This document shows, piece after piece, positions 23,266 through 33,979 of a stretch of DNA of 64,000 nucleotides; position 1 is the first letter of the stretch; each line of letters begins with the position of its first letter. This stretch comes from Ceratopteris richardii. Lineage: Eukaryota > Streptophyta > Polypodiopsida > Polypodiales > Pteridaceae. The notes beneath the pieces were generated by a model. It saw nothing but the letters and a program-made list of their open reading frames with translations, searched no databases and had not been told where the DNA came from. Both the position numbers and the translations under genes were made by a program. The stretch is taken from the NCBI GenBank assembly GCA_020310875.1, contig CM035437.1:44872171-44936170 (forward strand), read 5' to 3'.

Positions 23266-25509
23266 ATGGGTGATGGTTTCCCTTCCTTTATTGACAAATT
23301 GGATAGGAATAACTACCAGGCATGGTCATTAAGAATGAAGACTTATCTACAAGGGAGAAGCTTGTATGGATACATATCAGGAGATGAGGAGTTGCCCTCA
23401 TTCAAAACCAGAGGCCTACCTACAAAGGATGAGCATGAGAGACTTAATCAATGGTGTGCTAAAGATGCTTTAGCAAGGTCATATCTTCTAAACTCTATCT
23501 CTGATTTCCTTCTACCTCATGTTAGGAACTGTAAGACTTCCCAAGAGACTTGGGAGACCTTGTCAACATACTTCTCATCAAGCACAAGGGCCAGAAAGAA
23601 TCAGCTATGGATTGAGTTTACAACTCTTAGGAAGCAATCAAAACAATGTGTTTCAGATTTTGTCACCAAAGTCAAAGATATAGCAGATCAACTTGCAAGT
23701 GTTGGAGAAGAGATTGAAGAAGAGCAAATTGTTAGACAAGTGATCAATGGACTCAAAGCAGATGACAAGTGGGAGAGCTTTACCACTGCAATGGACTTGT
23801 ACATGGACATTCAAGCACCTGATCTAACAACTCTGATTGGACAACTCTTTACACATGAAGCCAAGATCACAAAGAATGGAGAGCAATCAAAAGTTAACAA
23901 TCCCTCTGCCCTATATACAGATAAGAAGTCTAAATATAAGGGTAAAAGCAAGAAGGTTGATGATGAAGGATCCACCTCCCAAGCAAACTATGCAGGGAGA
24001 GGTAGATCATCTAGAGGTAGGGGCAGAGGAGGTAAGTCAGGTAGGGGGAGACCCTATAATCAATCTCCATGCAATATTTGTGGCTTGTCTAATCATACTA
24101 CAGATGAATGCTACAAAAACTACAAGAACCAAAGAGGAAGAGGTCACCAAAGAGGAGGATACTCCCAAGGCAGAGGCAGGTTCAATCAATCTCAAGGCTA
24201 CCATGGCTACAACAATAACTACAACAACAATTACAACAATAGCTACAATCACAATGGCAATTATCAAGGAGGATATAGGAACAGAAAGGATTACAACAAT
24301 TATGCAGAGGATCAAGATGATTCCTTGTTGATTATGAACATGACATCTAAATCAGGTATCAATGATGATCATTTGTTCTATATTGATTCAGGTTGCTCTA
24401 ACCATGTAGCTGGGAATGTTGCCTTACTCTCTGATTTGGAAGAACCTAAAGGCAAGCACCAAGTGCAGACAGGTGATGACACTAAACACTCAGTGGTTAA
24501 AGTAGGTAATGTCAAAACAAGTGATGGTAATCAGAATTTGCTAAGCAGAGTATTGTATGTTCCAACAATCACCAAGAATCTGATGAGTGTAGGTCAGATT
24601 GTTGAAAAAGGTCTACAGGTCAGGTTCACTCAACATGGTGCATTTGTGGAGGATCCAAGACATGGATTCAGAAGGATAGCCAAGGGAGAGAAGTCAGGTA
24701 GACTATTTACCTTTGAACTTGAGGATACTAAAAATATTGCCTTGTACAACTATAGGGACCAAACCCTATCAGAATTGGAGATGTGGCACAAGAGATTGGG
24801 TCACATTGGAGAGAGAACCATAAAGCAGATGAGCAGAGATCAATGTGTGCTTGGGATACCTAATGTATCCAAGCAACATATGATATACAAGTGTGGGGCT
24901 TGTCAATTTGGTAAGTCACACAGGTTGCCATATACCAAGAAAGGATTTATGCATGAAGACTACTTGGAATTGGTGCATACAGATGTGTGGGGACCAAGCA
25001 AGGAACCATCCATATCTGGATCAAGGTACTATGTATCTTTTATAGATGATTATAGCAGATGGACTGTCTTGTACTTCATGAAACATAAAGATGAAGTATT
25101 TAATTGCTTCAAAAGGTATCTTGCATTAGTAGAGAATCAAACAGGTAGACATTTGAAGAGGTTAAGGTCTGATGGTGGTGGAGAATACTTCTCCAATGAT
25201 TTTGAAGAGTTCTTGCAGGAAAGAGGCATCAAGAGGGAGATTACCACAAGGTACTCACCTGAACAAAATGGGGTAGCTGAAAGAAGAAATAGACTCATTG
25301 TGGAGACAGCTAGGTCTATGCTTAATGAGAAGAAACTACCAAATTATCTTTGGGCAGAGAGTGTATCTACTGCCACATACTTAATCAACAGGTTGCCATC
25401 AAAGACACTTGATGGAATGACACCCTATGAGGCTTGGCATGGTAAGAGACCATCTCTGGATCATTGCAAGATCTTTGGGTGTGTTGCATATGTGCATATT
25501 CCCTCATAG
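23266..25509 (+). CDS. Copia B gag, protease and integrase (frame ends at a premature TAG)
   Basis: The ATG at 23266 follows the primer site closely and gives MGDGFPSFIDKLDRNNYQAW. Gag (UBN2-like) covers about residues 1-215, an Arg/Gly-rich stretch and zinc knuckle CNICGLSNHTTDEC (C269) follow, then Asn/Tyr-rich repeats. The protease motif YIDSGCSNHVAGN has Asp374. GAG-pre-integrase is about 430-550 (MWHKRLGHIGERT). The integrase DDE is complete: Asp573 (HTDVWGP), Asp636 (RSDGGGEY), Glu672 (GVAERRNR), spacing D-62-D-35-E. The stop at 25507-25509 falls where relatives have Gln in SQVRGKLDPK; CAG to TAG explains it. Translation without readthrough would yield gag to integrase only. Confidence 0.93.
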   Translation: MGDGFPSFIDKLDRNNYQAWSLRMKTYLQGRSLYGYISGDEELPSFKTRGLPTKDEHERLNQWCAKDALARSYLLNSISDFLLPHVRNCKTSQETWETLSTYFSSSTRARKNQLWIEFTTLRKQSKQCVSDFVTKVKDIADQLASVGEEIEEEQIVRQVINGLKADDKWESFTTAMDLYMDIQAPDLTTLIGQLFTHEAKITKNGEQSKVNNPSALYTDKKSKYKGKSKKVDDEGSTSQANYAGRGRSSRGRGRGGKSGRGRPYNQSPCNICGLSNHTTDECYKNYKNQRGRGHQRGGYSQGRGRFNQSQGYHGYNNNYNNNYNNSYNHNGNYQGGYRNRKDYNNYAEDQDDSLLIMNMTSKSGINDDHLFYIDSGCSNHVAGNVALLSDLEEPKGKHQVQTGDDTKHSVVKVGNVKTSDGNQNLLSRVLYVPTITKNLMSVGQIVEKGLQVRFTQHGAFVEDPRHGFRRIAKGEKSGRLFTFELEDTKNIALYNYRDQTLSELEMWHKRLGHIGERTIKQMSRDQCVLGIPNVSKQHMIYKCGACQFGKSHRLPYTKKGFMHEDYLELVHTDVWGPSKEPSISGSRYYVSFIDDYSRWTVLYFMKHKDEVFNCFKRYLALVENQTGRHLKRLRSDGGGEYFSNDFEEFLQERGIKREITTRYSPEQNGVAERRNRLIVETARSMLNEKKLPNYLWAESVSTATYLINRLPSKTLDGMTPYEAWHGKRPSLDHCKIFGCVAYVHIPS

Positions 25510-27498
25510 GTAAGGGGAAAGCTAGACCCTAAGGCTGAGAAGTGTATCTTTATTGGTTATGATTTGAATCAGAAAGGATACAGGTTCTATAACCCCTCAA
25601 ACAAAGGCTTCAAGGTAAGCAGAGATGTCATCTTTGATGAAAATGATTCATGGTATGATAATGAGTGCAGGAAAGTGAGCTTACCTTATGATATGGAAGA
25701 AGACTTTCCAAAGCTTGTCAGGCAAGAACCAACTCAGAATGAGGACACAAGCTCAGATGATGAAGACACCATCAACATTGAAGAGTTCAAAGCTTGGAAA
25801 TCAAAAGGGAAGATGAAGATGAAGCAACTTGAAGACAATCCAGAATCCTCAACTCAAGCTATGAGGAGATCTTCAAGGGAAAAGAAGAAACCTATTAGGT
25901 ATGGATATGATACTTCACTTGTAACCAAGCACTCTGTATATCTTGCAAAGGATATCTTAAGTGAAGAACCAGGTACATTTGAGGAAGCTATTACTAAACC
26001 AGAATGGAAGGAAGCAATGGATGAAGAAATGGAGGCTCTCAAGGAGAGTGATACTTGGGACTTGGTACCCAAGAAGGACTCCATGAAGGTCATAGGATCC
26101 AGATGGATCTACAAACTCAAAAGGAACTCAGATGGTACAATAAGCAGGTACAAAGCTAGGTTGGTAGCCAAGGGTTTTGCACAAACCCAAGGCATTGATT
26201 ATGAGGAGACATTTTCTCCTGTGGCAAAGATGCCAACTATCAGAATTATGGTGAGTGTAGCTGCATCCAAAAATTGGAACATGTACCAATTGGATGTGAA
26301 GAATGCATTCTTGAATGGATGGATATCTGAAGAGGTCTACATGTCACAACCACCTGGCTATGAAGATCCCAATAAGGTAAATCATGTTTGCAAATTGAAG
26401 AAAGCTCTGTATGGATTGAAGCAGGCACCTAGAGCATGGAACTATAGGTTGACAACCTATCTCTTGGATCAAGGATTTGTGATGAGTAAAGCAGATACTT
26501 CATTGTTTATAAAGAAGAACAATTCAGAGGTAATATACTTGTGTGTCTATGTTGATGACATCATTATTACAGGAAATGATGTTCAAGGAATTAGACACAT
26601 CAAAGGTCAAATGATGAAGGAATTCAAGATCAATGATCTTGGATTATTGAAGTACTTCCTAGGACTTGAATTGGTCTACACAAATTCAGGTATATACATT
26701 ACTCAGAAGAAGTACATTCAGGACATGGTCAAGAAGTTTAACTTGCAGGAAGCTAAAGTCTCAAACATTCCTATGGAGGTCAACCACAAACTCAGTGCAC
26801 ATGAAGGAGAAGAACTCAAGGATATTACAGGTTACCAAAGTTTGGTAGGTAGTCTTAATTATGCTACCTTAACTAGGATTGATATCTCATATGGTGTTAG
26901 TGTACTTAGCCAATTTATGCATAAGCCAAGAGTACCACATTTGGAGGCAGCCAAGAAGATAGTAAAGTACCTAAAGGGAACACAAAATCATGGTTTGTAT
27001 TATCCATATTCATCAGACATTGATATCAAGGTATACTCAGATGCAGATTGGGCAGGTTGCAAGGATGACAGGAGGAGTACATCTGGTTACATATGCTTTG
27101 CAGGTGATAAACCAATTTCTTGGTCATCCAAGAAACAACCCACAGTGGCTCTATCATCTACTGAGGCAGAGTACAGAGGGCTAGCCAATGCCACTCAAGA
27201 ATCAATATGGTTGAAGTTACTCTATTCAGAATTGGGCCTATACACAAGGCCACCTATCATATTTGGTGATAACACAAGTTCACTTCATTTAGCTGCTAAT
27301 CCTGTATATCATGCTAGGACAAAACACATAGAGGTTCATTACCACTATGTGAGGGAGAAACTACTTAGCAAAGAAATCCAATTGTCATATGTATCCACTA
27401 ATATTCAATGTGCAGATTTGCTTACAAAAGCTTTGGATGGGAGCAAGTTATGCAGGTTTAAATCCATGATTGGATTACAGGATATTATTGAAGACTAA
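25510..27498 (+). CDS. Copia B reverse transcriptase and RNase H (same frame, after the TAG)
   Basis: Continues in the gag frame from VRGKLDPKAEKCIFIGYD to TAA at 27496. RT: WIYKLKRNSDGTISRYKARL (about 26104), LDVKNAFLNGWISEEVYM (about 26293), and active site YVDD with Tyr at 26548. RNase H of copia type: YSDADWAGCKDDRRSTSGY, SWSSKKQPTVALSSTEAEYR, ARTKHIEVHYHYVREKLLSK. No further lesion is seen. It copies the RNA template and removes RNA from the hybrid. Without readthrough or complementation it is not made from this copy, although a spliced or reinitiated product cannot be excluded. Confidence 0.92.
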   Translation, partial: VRGKLDPKAEKCIFIGYDLNQKGYRFYNPSNKGFKVSRDVIFDENDSWYDNECRKVSLPYDMEEDFPKLVRQEPTQNEDTSSDDEDTINIEEFKAWKSKGKMKMKQLEDNPESSTQAMRRSSREKKKPIRYGYDTSLVTKHSVYLAKDILSEEPGTFEEAITKPEWKEAMDEEMEALKESDTWDLVPKKDSMKVIGSRWIYKLKRNSDGTISRYKARLVAKGFAQTQGIDYEETFSPVAKMPTIRIMVSVAASKNWNMYQLDVKNAFLNGWISEEVYMSQPPGYEDPNKVNHVCKLKKALYGLKQAPRAWNYRLTTYLLDQGFVMSKADTSLFIKKNNSEVIYLCVYVDDIIITGNDVQGIRHIKGQMMKEFKINDLGLLKYFLGLELVYTNSGIYITQKKYIQDMVKKFNLQEAKVSNIPMEVNHKLSAHEGEELKDITGYQSLVGSLNYATLTRIDISYGVSVLSQFMHKPRVPHLEAAKKIVKYLKGTQNHGLYYPYSSDIDIKVYSDADWAGCKDDRRSTSGYICFAGDKPISWSSKKQPTVALSSTEAEYRGLANATQESIWLKLLYSELGLYTRPPIIFGDNTSSLHLAANPVYHARTKHIEVHYHYVREKLLSKEIQLSYVSTNIQCADLLTKALDGSKLCRFKSMIGLQDIIED

Positions 27499-27521
27499 AG
27501 ATGAAGACTCAAGCAAGTGTT

Positions 27522-27537
27522 TGGCTTGAGGGGGAGC
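27522..27537 (+). other. Polypurine tract of copia B
   Basis: GGCTTGAGGGGGAGC directly before the 3' LTR; it primes plus-strand synthesis. Confidence 0.8.
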
Positions 27538-28663
27538 TGTTGGTGCAAACAAGCCTTAACACTTGGACTTGTTTTGTGTCTTGAAGACTCAACATGAAGA
27601 TTGCACAAAGATCACTTAGCTTTGGATATCAACATTGAAGTTTATTGCAAAAGTTTGGATTACTTCATTTCAAGAAAGAGCATAGGAACACATGCCTATG
27701 CTTAGTTACTTATTACTTTATGTAAAGGACAAAGTGACTTCTTGTAATTGTACCTACCTTCAAAAGTCGTGGAATTTGAAAGGTATGAATGGAGAGAATA
27801 TCTCCATGAGATTAGTTGAGAGATTTGAGGGAGCCTACATTTGAATTTTGAAATTCAAATTCCTTCAAAACATCTATAAAAGTCAATGTAAAAGTCGCGG
27901 GTGAGATTACACTCTTCCCGAGGCTAATCCAAGCATATTTGTGAGAGTGTGAGAGCTACTACCTAGCCTACACCTCTGAGTACCATTGGGCATCATTCTA
28001 CATGCCAATGGGAATGTACATTTGATAGTATCAATACATATACTCATAGTTTTTACTCTGTGTTTTTCTCTGAGTGACTACCTCCAAGTCTGTCAACTTC
28101 AACAGAGCATATCTCAAGATCTACTGAACCAAATTTGATGATCAAGGGCTCATTGGAACCAGCTCAAAGCATTCTACAACACTACAAAGTTTCAAGTCAA
28201 TCTATTCAGCCAATTGGGAGAAATCGCTGTCGAAGTGATCACTGGTATATTTCTGTGTGATTCCTAAAAAGTCGGGGGTGTCCCTGATTTTGCTAAACAT
28301 CATGCTCAGTGTATAGTTTATCATTTGGAGTGATTTAACTTGCTAATGGTAGCTTGTTAAGTTAATTTAATACTCCCAGAAGGAATTAGACCAATTGTAA
28401 GTGTGCTGGACACACTGAGCTTAGGACTGAGCAGGTGTCATTACAGGAATAGCAAGTTTTTGGACTTATGAAGGTTCAAACTTATCTGTTTTGATTTGAT
28501 CATTTCTCAATCACTTTGTAAAGCACATATATAGTTTCTTGGTGTCATTTGGAAGCTCAAAGAGTCTCCTAACCATATCTGAAGAAAAGAAAGGGCAGGT
28601 GTGAAGCAGGTCTAGCAGCACCACCTTGATCTTCTGATTGTACCTAGCCATCACAAGCAAACA
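27538..28663 (+). repeat. 3' LTR of copia B
   Basis: 1,126 bp, identical in reading to 22114-23239. It is followed by GGGGT, the repeated target site, and then by the resumed gypsy G frame. Confidence 0.96.
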
Positions 28664-28668
28664 GGGGT

Positions 28669-31600
28669 CACCACTAAGGTCAATTTGAAGGATTACACCT
28701 TCAGAGATGTACCACCCCTACAGTGGAATTCTATCCACAAAGTGAAAGAAGATTCCATCTCTGTGCATTCTGAAAGTTCACCTGATCCATCATGGCTGCA
28801 TGAAGATACTCATTTGTGGATGTGCAAGGTCGCAAAGGAAGAGGAAAAACGTTTAAAGGCAAGAGAAGAAGGAACTTCGTTAGGAGATAGACCAGTTAGA
28901 GACCCAGCCTACACACCGATGATCTTTCCAGATGAGGAGTTTGAGCCTCATGGCTGGCCAGAAATCTTAGCCACCATGGACATTGCTGTCAATGAGGAAC
29001 AGTGGACACCTCATTGTGATGAGGAGGGTTATGATATCTCAGTGTTCATGTGTCAACCCTTGCTAGAAGAATGTGACCCTAGTGATGTCATAGAAGAGGA
29101 AGAGAATGACGATGATCTGGAGTCTATTGTGATGGATAGTTGCTTTAACTCAGAGCAGCACTATCTAGAAGATATAGGAGTGTTCACCCAGAAAGAAGAA
29201 GAACCTCTCACAAGTATTAAAACAGTAAACTCAAAGGATGGAAGTGAGAGTAGTCAAAAGAAAAAGAAAAGAAAAGCAGTGAAACAAGAAAAGGAGGAAT
29301 CATTGTTTGAAGTACGAGAAAACTTCAAGAAATATGAAGTTGACGACCGCAAAATTTTGGTACGAATGCCTAAGAGAGAGGCCATCATAGGAGAATCATA
29401 TGATAATAAAGAAAAGACCAAGAAGATTGTAGTGACCATTGAAGAGAACGAAGAGAGATGCACATATATAGGAGATGACCTAAGTGCAAGAGAAGAAATG
29501 GAGCTTGTAGCTCTATTAAGGGAATATAGGGATGTGTTTGCGTGGCACTATAGAGACTTGAAAGGGGTAGATCCAAGAATTCGCTCTCATACTATCCCCA
29601 TGACTGCTGATGCCAAGCCCACCAAACAGAAGCCCTACACATATAATGACACCTATGCAGCCAAAATAAAAGAAGAAATTGATAGGTTGATTGAAGCTGG
29701 ATTCATCTATGAGATTGAGCATACTGAATGGGTGTCCCCCATTGTTGTGGTACCCAAGAAGAACGGGAAATTGCGAGTGTGTATTAACCTTAAAAAAGTT
29801 AATGCCGCTACGATTAGAGATAGTTATCCACTTCCAATCACAGAACACCTATTGGAGCGTGTTGCAGGCAAGGAAGTTTATAGCTTCCTTGATGGATTTT
29901 CAGGTTACAATCAAGTGGCCATTGCCCCAGAAGATCAACACAAAACAGCTTTTGCTACAGAGTGGGGAATCTTTGCATTTCGGGTGATGCCATTCGGGCT
30001 CACCAATGCACCTGCAACATTCCAAAGGCTCATGTGTCATGTCTTCAAAGAGTTCTTGCGAAAGAGCTTAGAAGTGTATGTGGATGATTTATGTGCTCAT
30101 TCCCAAGAAAGAAGGGTTCACATCCCTGAGCTCAGACAAATCTTCAACAAGTGTAGAGAATATCGAGTGTGTCTGAACCCAGAAAAGTGTGTGTTCATGG
30201 TGCGTCAAGGTAAAATCCTCGGTCACATTGTTTCTAAGAATGGAATCTCAACGGATGAAGATAAGGTACGAGCCATAGCGGAGCTGCCAAGGCCAAGGAA
30301 TGTTAAAGAGGTACAAGCCTTTATGGGCCATTGTGGATATTACCGTAGGTTTATCCACATGTACGCAATCATAGCTAGACCCCTTTATGCCTTGTTGTCT
30401 AATTTTGAGTGGAACGACGAATGCGAGAATTCTTTCAATGAACTGAAGAAACGTTTGTGCACAGCACCAATATTGACCACTCCTGATTGGAATAAGCCAT
30501 TCCATGTCCATGTGGATGCCTCCAATCATGCCGTAGGATGTGTGCTAGCACAACCCACAGGTGAAGGGAATTTAGATTTGCCCATAGCATATGCTAGTAG
30601 ACAACTGAACCCAGCCGAAAGAAATTATACCACAACCGAGCGAGAAGGGTTAGGCATGGTATATGCTGTAAAGAAGTTTAGACACTATTTATTGGCCAAC
30701 AAGTTCAAGTTTTTTACTGATCATCAAGCTTTGTTATATTTGGTCAATAAACCTTGCAATACTGGACGCTTAGTAAGATGGTTCCTCTTACTAATGGAGT
30801 ATGACTTTGAAGTTGTTGTCAGGAAAGGTAGAACCCACCTTCGGGCAGATCACCTTTCTCGCATCACTTCAGGAGAGTCACCGCAAGGAGTGTCTGATGA
30901 ATTACCCGATGCTTATCTGTTCAATTTAGAAGTTGTTCCTAAATGGGCAAATAAGTTGGTACCAGTCCTAACCTTTGGCCCTGCAAATAAGAATGTGAAA
31001 ACATCACAAGAAGAAATTGTAAAATCACAAAAATATCACATATTAGCAGGAAGCATGTACAAACAAGATACGGAGGGCGTATTAGCTTGTTGTGTCGAGG
31101 ATGATGAACATAGTAGTTGGTTACAGCAAGCTCATGAGGGATTGCTAGGAAATCACTATTCTAAACAACGAACATTGCAGAATTTGAAACGTTTAGGAGT
31201 GTATTGGCCTAGCATGGACAAAGAAATACATGAGTGGATCAAGAATTGTCCAATGTGCAGAGAGAGACCCCCAGTGGAGCATGCGACCCTTTATCAAGTA
31301 TCATTAATTCCAGATTGGAGTGCTCCATTGGTAGAGCTTATGAGATCGGGAAGATTACCCAAAGAGGCCAGTCTAGCAAGAAGACGAAGTATGGAGCAAG
31401 AGGCTCAAGGCTATGCCTTAGTAGGAGAGAACCTATACCGAAGAGGTAAAGATGGTTACTTAAGACTGTGCGTTCATGAATCAGACTATTTAAAGGTCTT
31501 AGAGACTGCACACAGTGGTGTTGCAGGTGGACATTTTGGTCCTGACCGAGTGATTAAGACCATTCTATTCTCAGGACTTTGGTGGCCCACTCTTCATATG

Positions 31601-33979
31601 GATGCACATACCTATGTGAAGAAATGTGACACATGCCAACGTGCACAATACCCAGTTAGAAAAGACGAGATGCCTTTGAGGCCAATGATGGGAGGGCGTG
31701 CATTTTCCAAGTGGGGCATAGACTTCATAGGTCCTATTAATCCCCCTGCTAGAAACTCCCATGCAGAGTATATTATTGTAGCCACAGATTACCTTACCAA
31801 GTGGGTAGAAGTGAAAGCCACAACAAAGAATGATGCTCAGACTACGGCTAAGTTCTTATTCGAGAATGTGTTCACGAGATATGGACTACCAATAGAGTTG
31901 GTGAGCGATAGAGGCACACACTTCTTGAATGAAGTCATTGAAAATCTTCTCCAAGAATTCTTGGTGATACATAAGAAATCCGCCCCCTATCATCCACAAG
32001 CCAACGGACAAGCCGAAAGCACCAATAAGATCCTCTGTAACGTATTGACAAAATTGGTAAATAATAAACGCTCTGATTGGGACAAACAACTTCATCATGC
32101 TGTTTGGGCTTATCGAGTTGCCTACAAAACGGTACTCAACGCCACCCCATTTCAGATGGTCTTTGGACAGAATGCGGTGCTACCACTGGATTTCTTAATC
32201 CCTGCTTTAAAAGTAGCACAAGAGTATGAGTGGAATGGGCATGAATTGTCCTCTAGGATCTTTGATCTCGAACGCTTGGGTGAAACGAGGCTACGAGCGG
32301 CAGCAGGCATCTACGCTGCAAAGAAGAGGCAAAAGGCATACTTTGATGCTCACATCAAGGATAAGGGATTGAAAGAGGGAGATCTAGTGTTGGTATACAC
32401 ACTAAAACAACATGCCCGTAAGTTGGAAAAAAGGGGATACGGACCCATGATCATTAATAGAATTTCCACCAGTGGTGCAGTTCAGTTGGCCACTCTAGAA
32501 GGAGATATCTTGCCAAACTATATTAGTGGCTGTAGAGTCAAGCTATATCAAGAACCTCTTACTGAGGATATGCTAATGAGACTCAACACTGCGAAGAAGC
32601 GAAAAGAAGAAGAGTTAAGAGTGAGAGAAGAAGCACAGGTAGAGGCCAGAGAGCGTATTAGGCGAAATAAGTTAAGACGATTAGGCCTAGAAGTCAACTC
32701 AAAAGCCCCAAAATATCACATGGATATGTGTCAAAAGTCAGACATAGCGACTTCTCAGGTCATTGACCGAAGACCCTTTGTGACCATAGAGATAGGACAA
32801 GGGAAGGGTGCAAGGACGGTGAAAGCATTGATTGACTCAGGTGCAGCAAGTAGTGCAGTTAGACTTTCCTACTGCCAAGACTTGGGGTTGAACATCAATC
32901 CCATAGAAGCTTATCTCATAGGATTGGGAGGTATGGAAACCCCTTGTTTGGGCGAGGTGGAACTTCCCATCTACCTTCAAGATGTTCCAATGAAAGTCAA
33001 AGCGCTAGTATGTCAAGATGAGAACCTTACAGAACCACTTGTCTTGGGTCAAGATTGGATCTATGACCATGCAGTTAACTTAAACCTAAGAAGTCAAATT
33101 CTTCAAGTTTGGGTACATGAACAATGCATTACATTAGAATTAGAGAACTGCATGCTCCTAGATCATGGCACCACACACTCTCTTAGTTCTTCCAAGACTA
33201 ATCATATGAAAGAAGATGTTGTATGTGTCAAAAGCTCTATGATGCAGAAGGAGTCAATCGTGGAAGACCAGGTTCGAAGGCGGGTGGATCTTTCTTCTTC
33301 TCCAAAGAATCAAGTAGCCACAGTAGTGAGTCCACCACACACGCAAACACAACCGTTCACGACAACTGCTACATCAAATAGAAAGACACCATTCGATAAA
33401 AAAGCAGTTCCGAGCATGAAGCAGATATGGGTACGCAAAGGAGAGCAACCACCAGCCTTGCCCCCACAAATCCCATCCATGCACACCAACCAGGCCAGAA
33501 GACGAAGGAAGCAGCTCAGACAAGCTCAATCACAAGGTATCCAACAAATTTGGGTGCCTAAGAAGTTAGCTGCAGCTCAACAAGGGCAATTACAGATGTG
33601 GGTACCTAAGAAGCTCTTACATCCACAACAACCTTTGTTCTCCCACATGCGAAAGGTCTCACCCACGAAGCCAAAAAGAGAAGAGGGTAAGAACCACGTA
33701 CAGAGACCGAAAGAAGATCAAATCAGCTCTTCAAGCAAAGTAGGAAGACGTGCAAAAAGGATATGGGTTTGGAAGCCAAAAGTACAAGCAGCCTCCATCG
33801 CACCAAAGCATCAACCACACTGGATACCACAGTTCAGAAAGCATCCAAAGAGAAAGACGTCTGAAGTGACCTCTACAGTGCCAAATGATGTTCTAAAATG
33901 GACTCCAATAAGGAAGATTACATTAGTTCGAGACTCAATGGATACCTCCACCAAGGTCGGCCTCAACCTCTACAAATAA
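28669..33979 (+). CDS. Gypsy G pol: RT, RNase H, two HHCC modules, integrase, second retropepsin-like domain
   Basis: Continues the 20921 frame. Residues are counted from 28685. RT lies at about 270-540, with YVDD at 465-468 (codon 30077), and FLDGFSGYNQ and [16 protein letters not shown] before it. RNase H follows, with Asp611 in HVDASNHAVG. A first HHCC zinc module is H817-x6-H824-x30-C855-x2-C858. A second with identical spacing is H943-x6-H950-x30-C981-x2-C984. The integrase core has Asp1013, Asp1075 and Glu1111 (D-61-D-35-E). A retropepsin-like domain follows with ALIDSGAASSAV (Asp1384) and LVLGQDW (Gly1455). A basic C-terminus repeats IWVRKG, IWVPKK, MWVPKK, IWVWKP. There is no internal stop. 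The duplicated zinc module and second protease-like fold are unusual for gypsy pol. Confidence 0.9.

Larger units (their letters stand above)
22114..28663 (+). mobile_element. Copia B: young, nearly intact Ty1/copia retrotransposon
   Basis: Flanked by GGGGT at 22109-22113 and 28664-28668. Both LTRs are 1,126 bp and I see no mismatch between them, so insertion was very recent. Internal order is primer site, gag, protease, integrase, RT, RNase H, polypurine tract. Only one lesion was found in the 4.2 kb coding frame: TAG at 25507. It sits in the pro-pol frame of gypsy G and must be younger than G. Confidence 0.97.

Noticed and set aside
28685..28690. Separate gene start at the beginning of the long gypsy G pol frame
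   Set aside because: It begins with TTG and is simply the continuation of the frame interrupted at 22113 by copia B.
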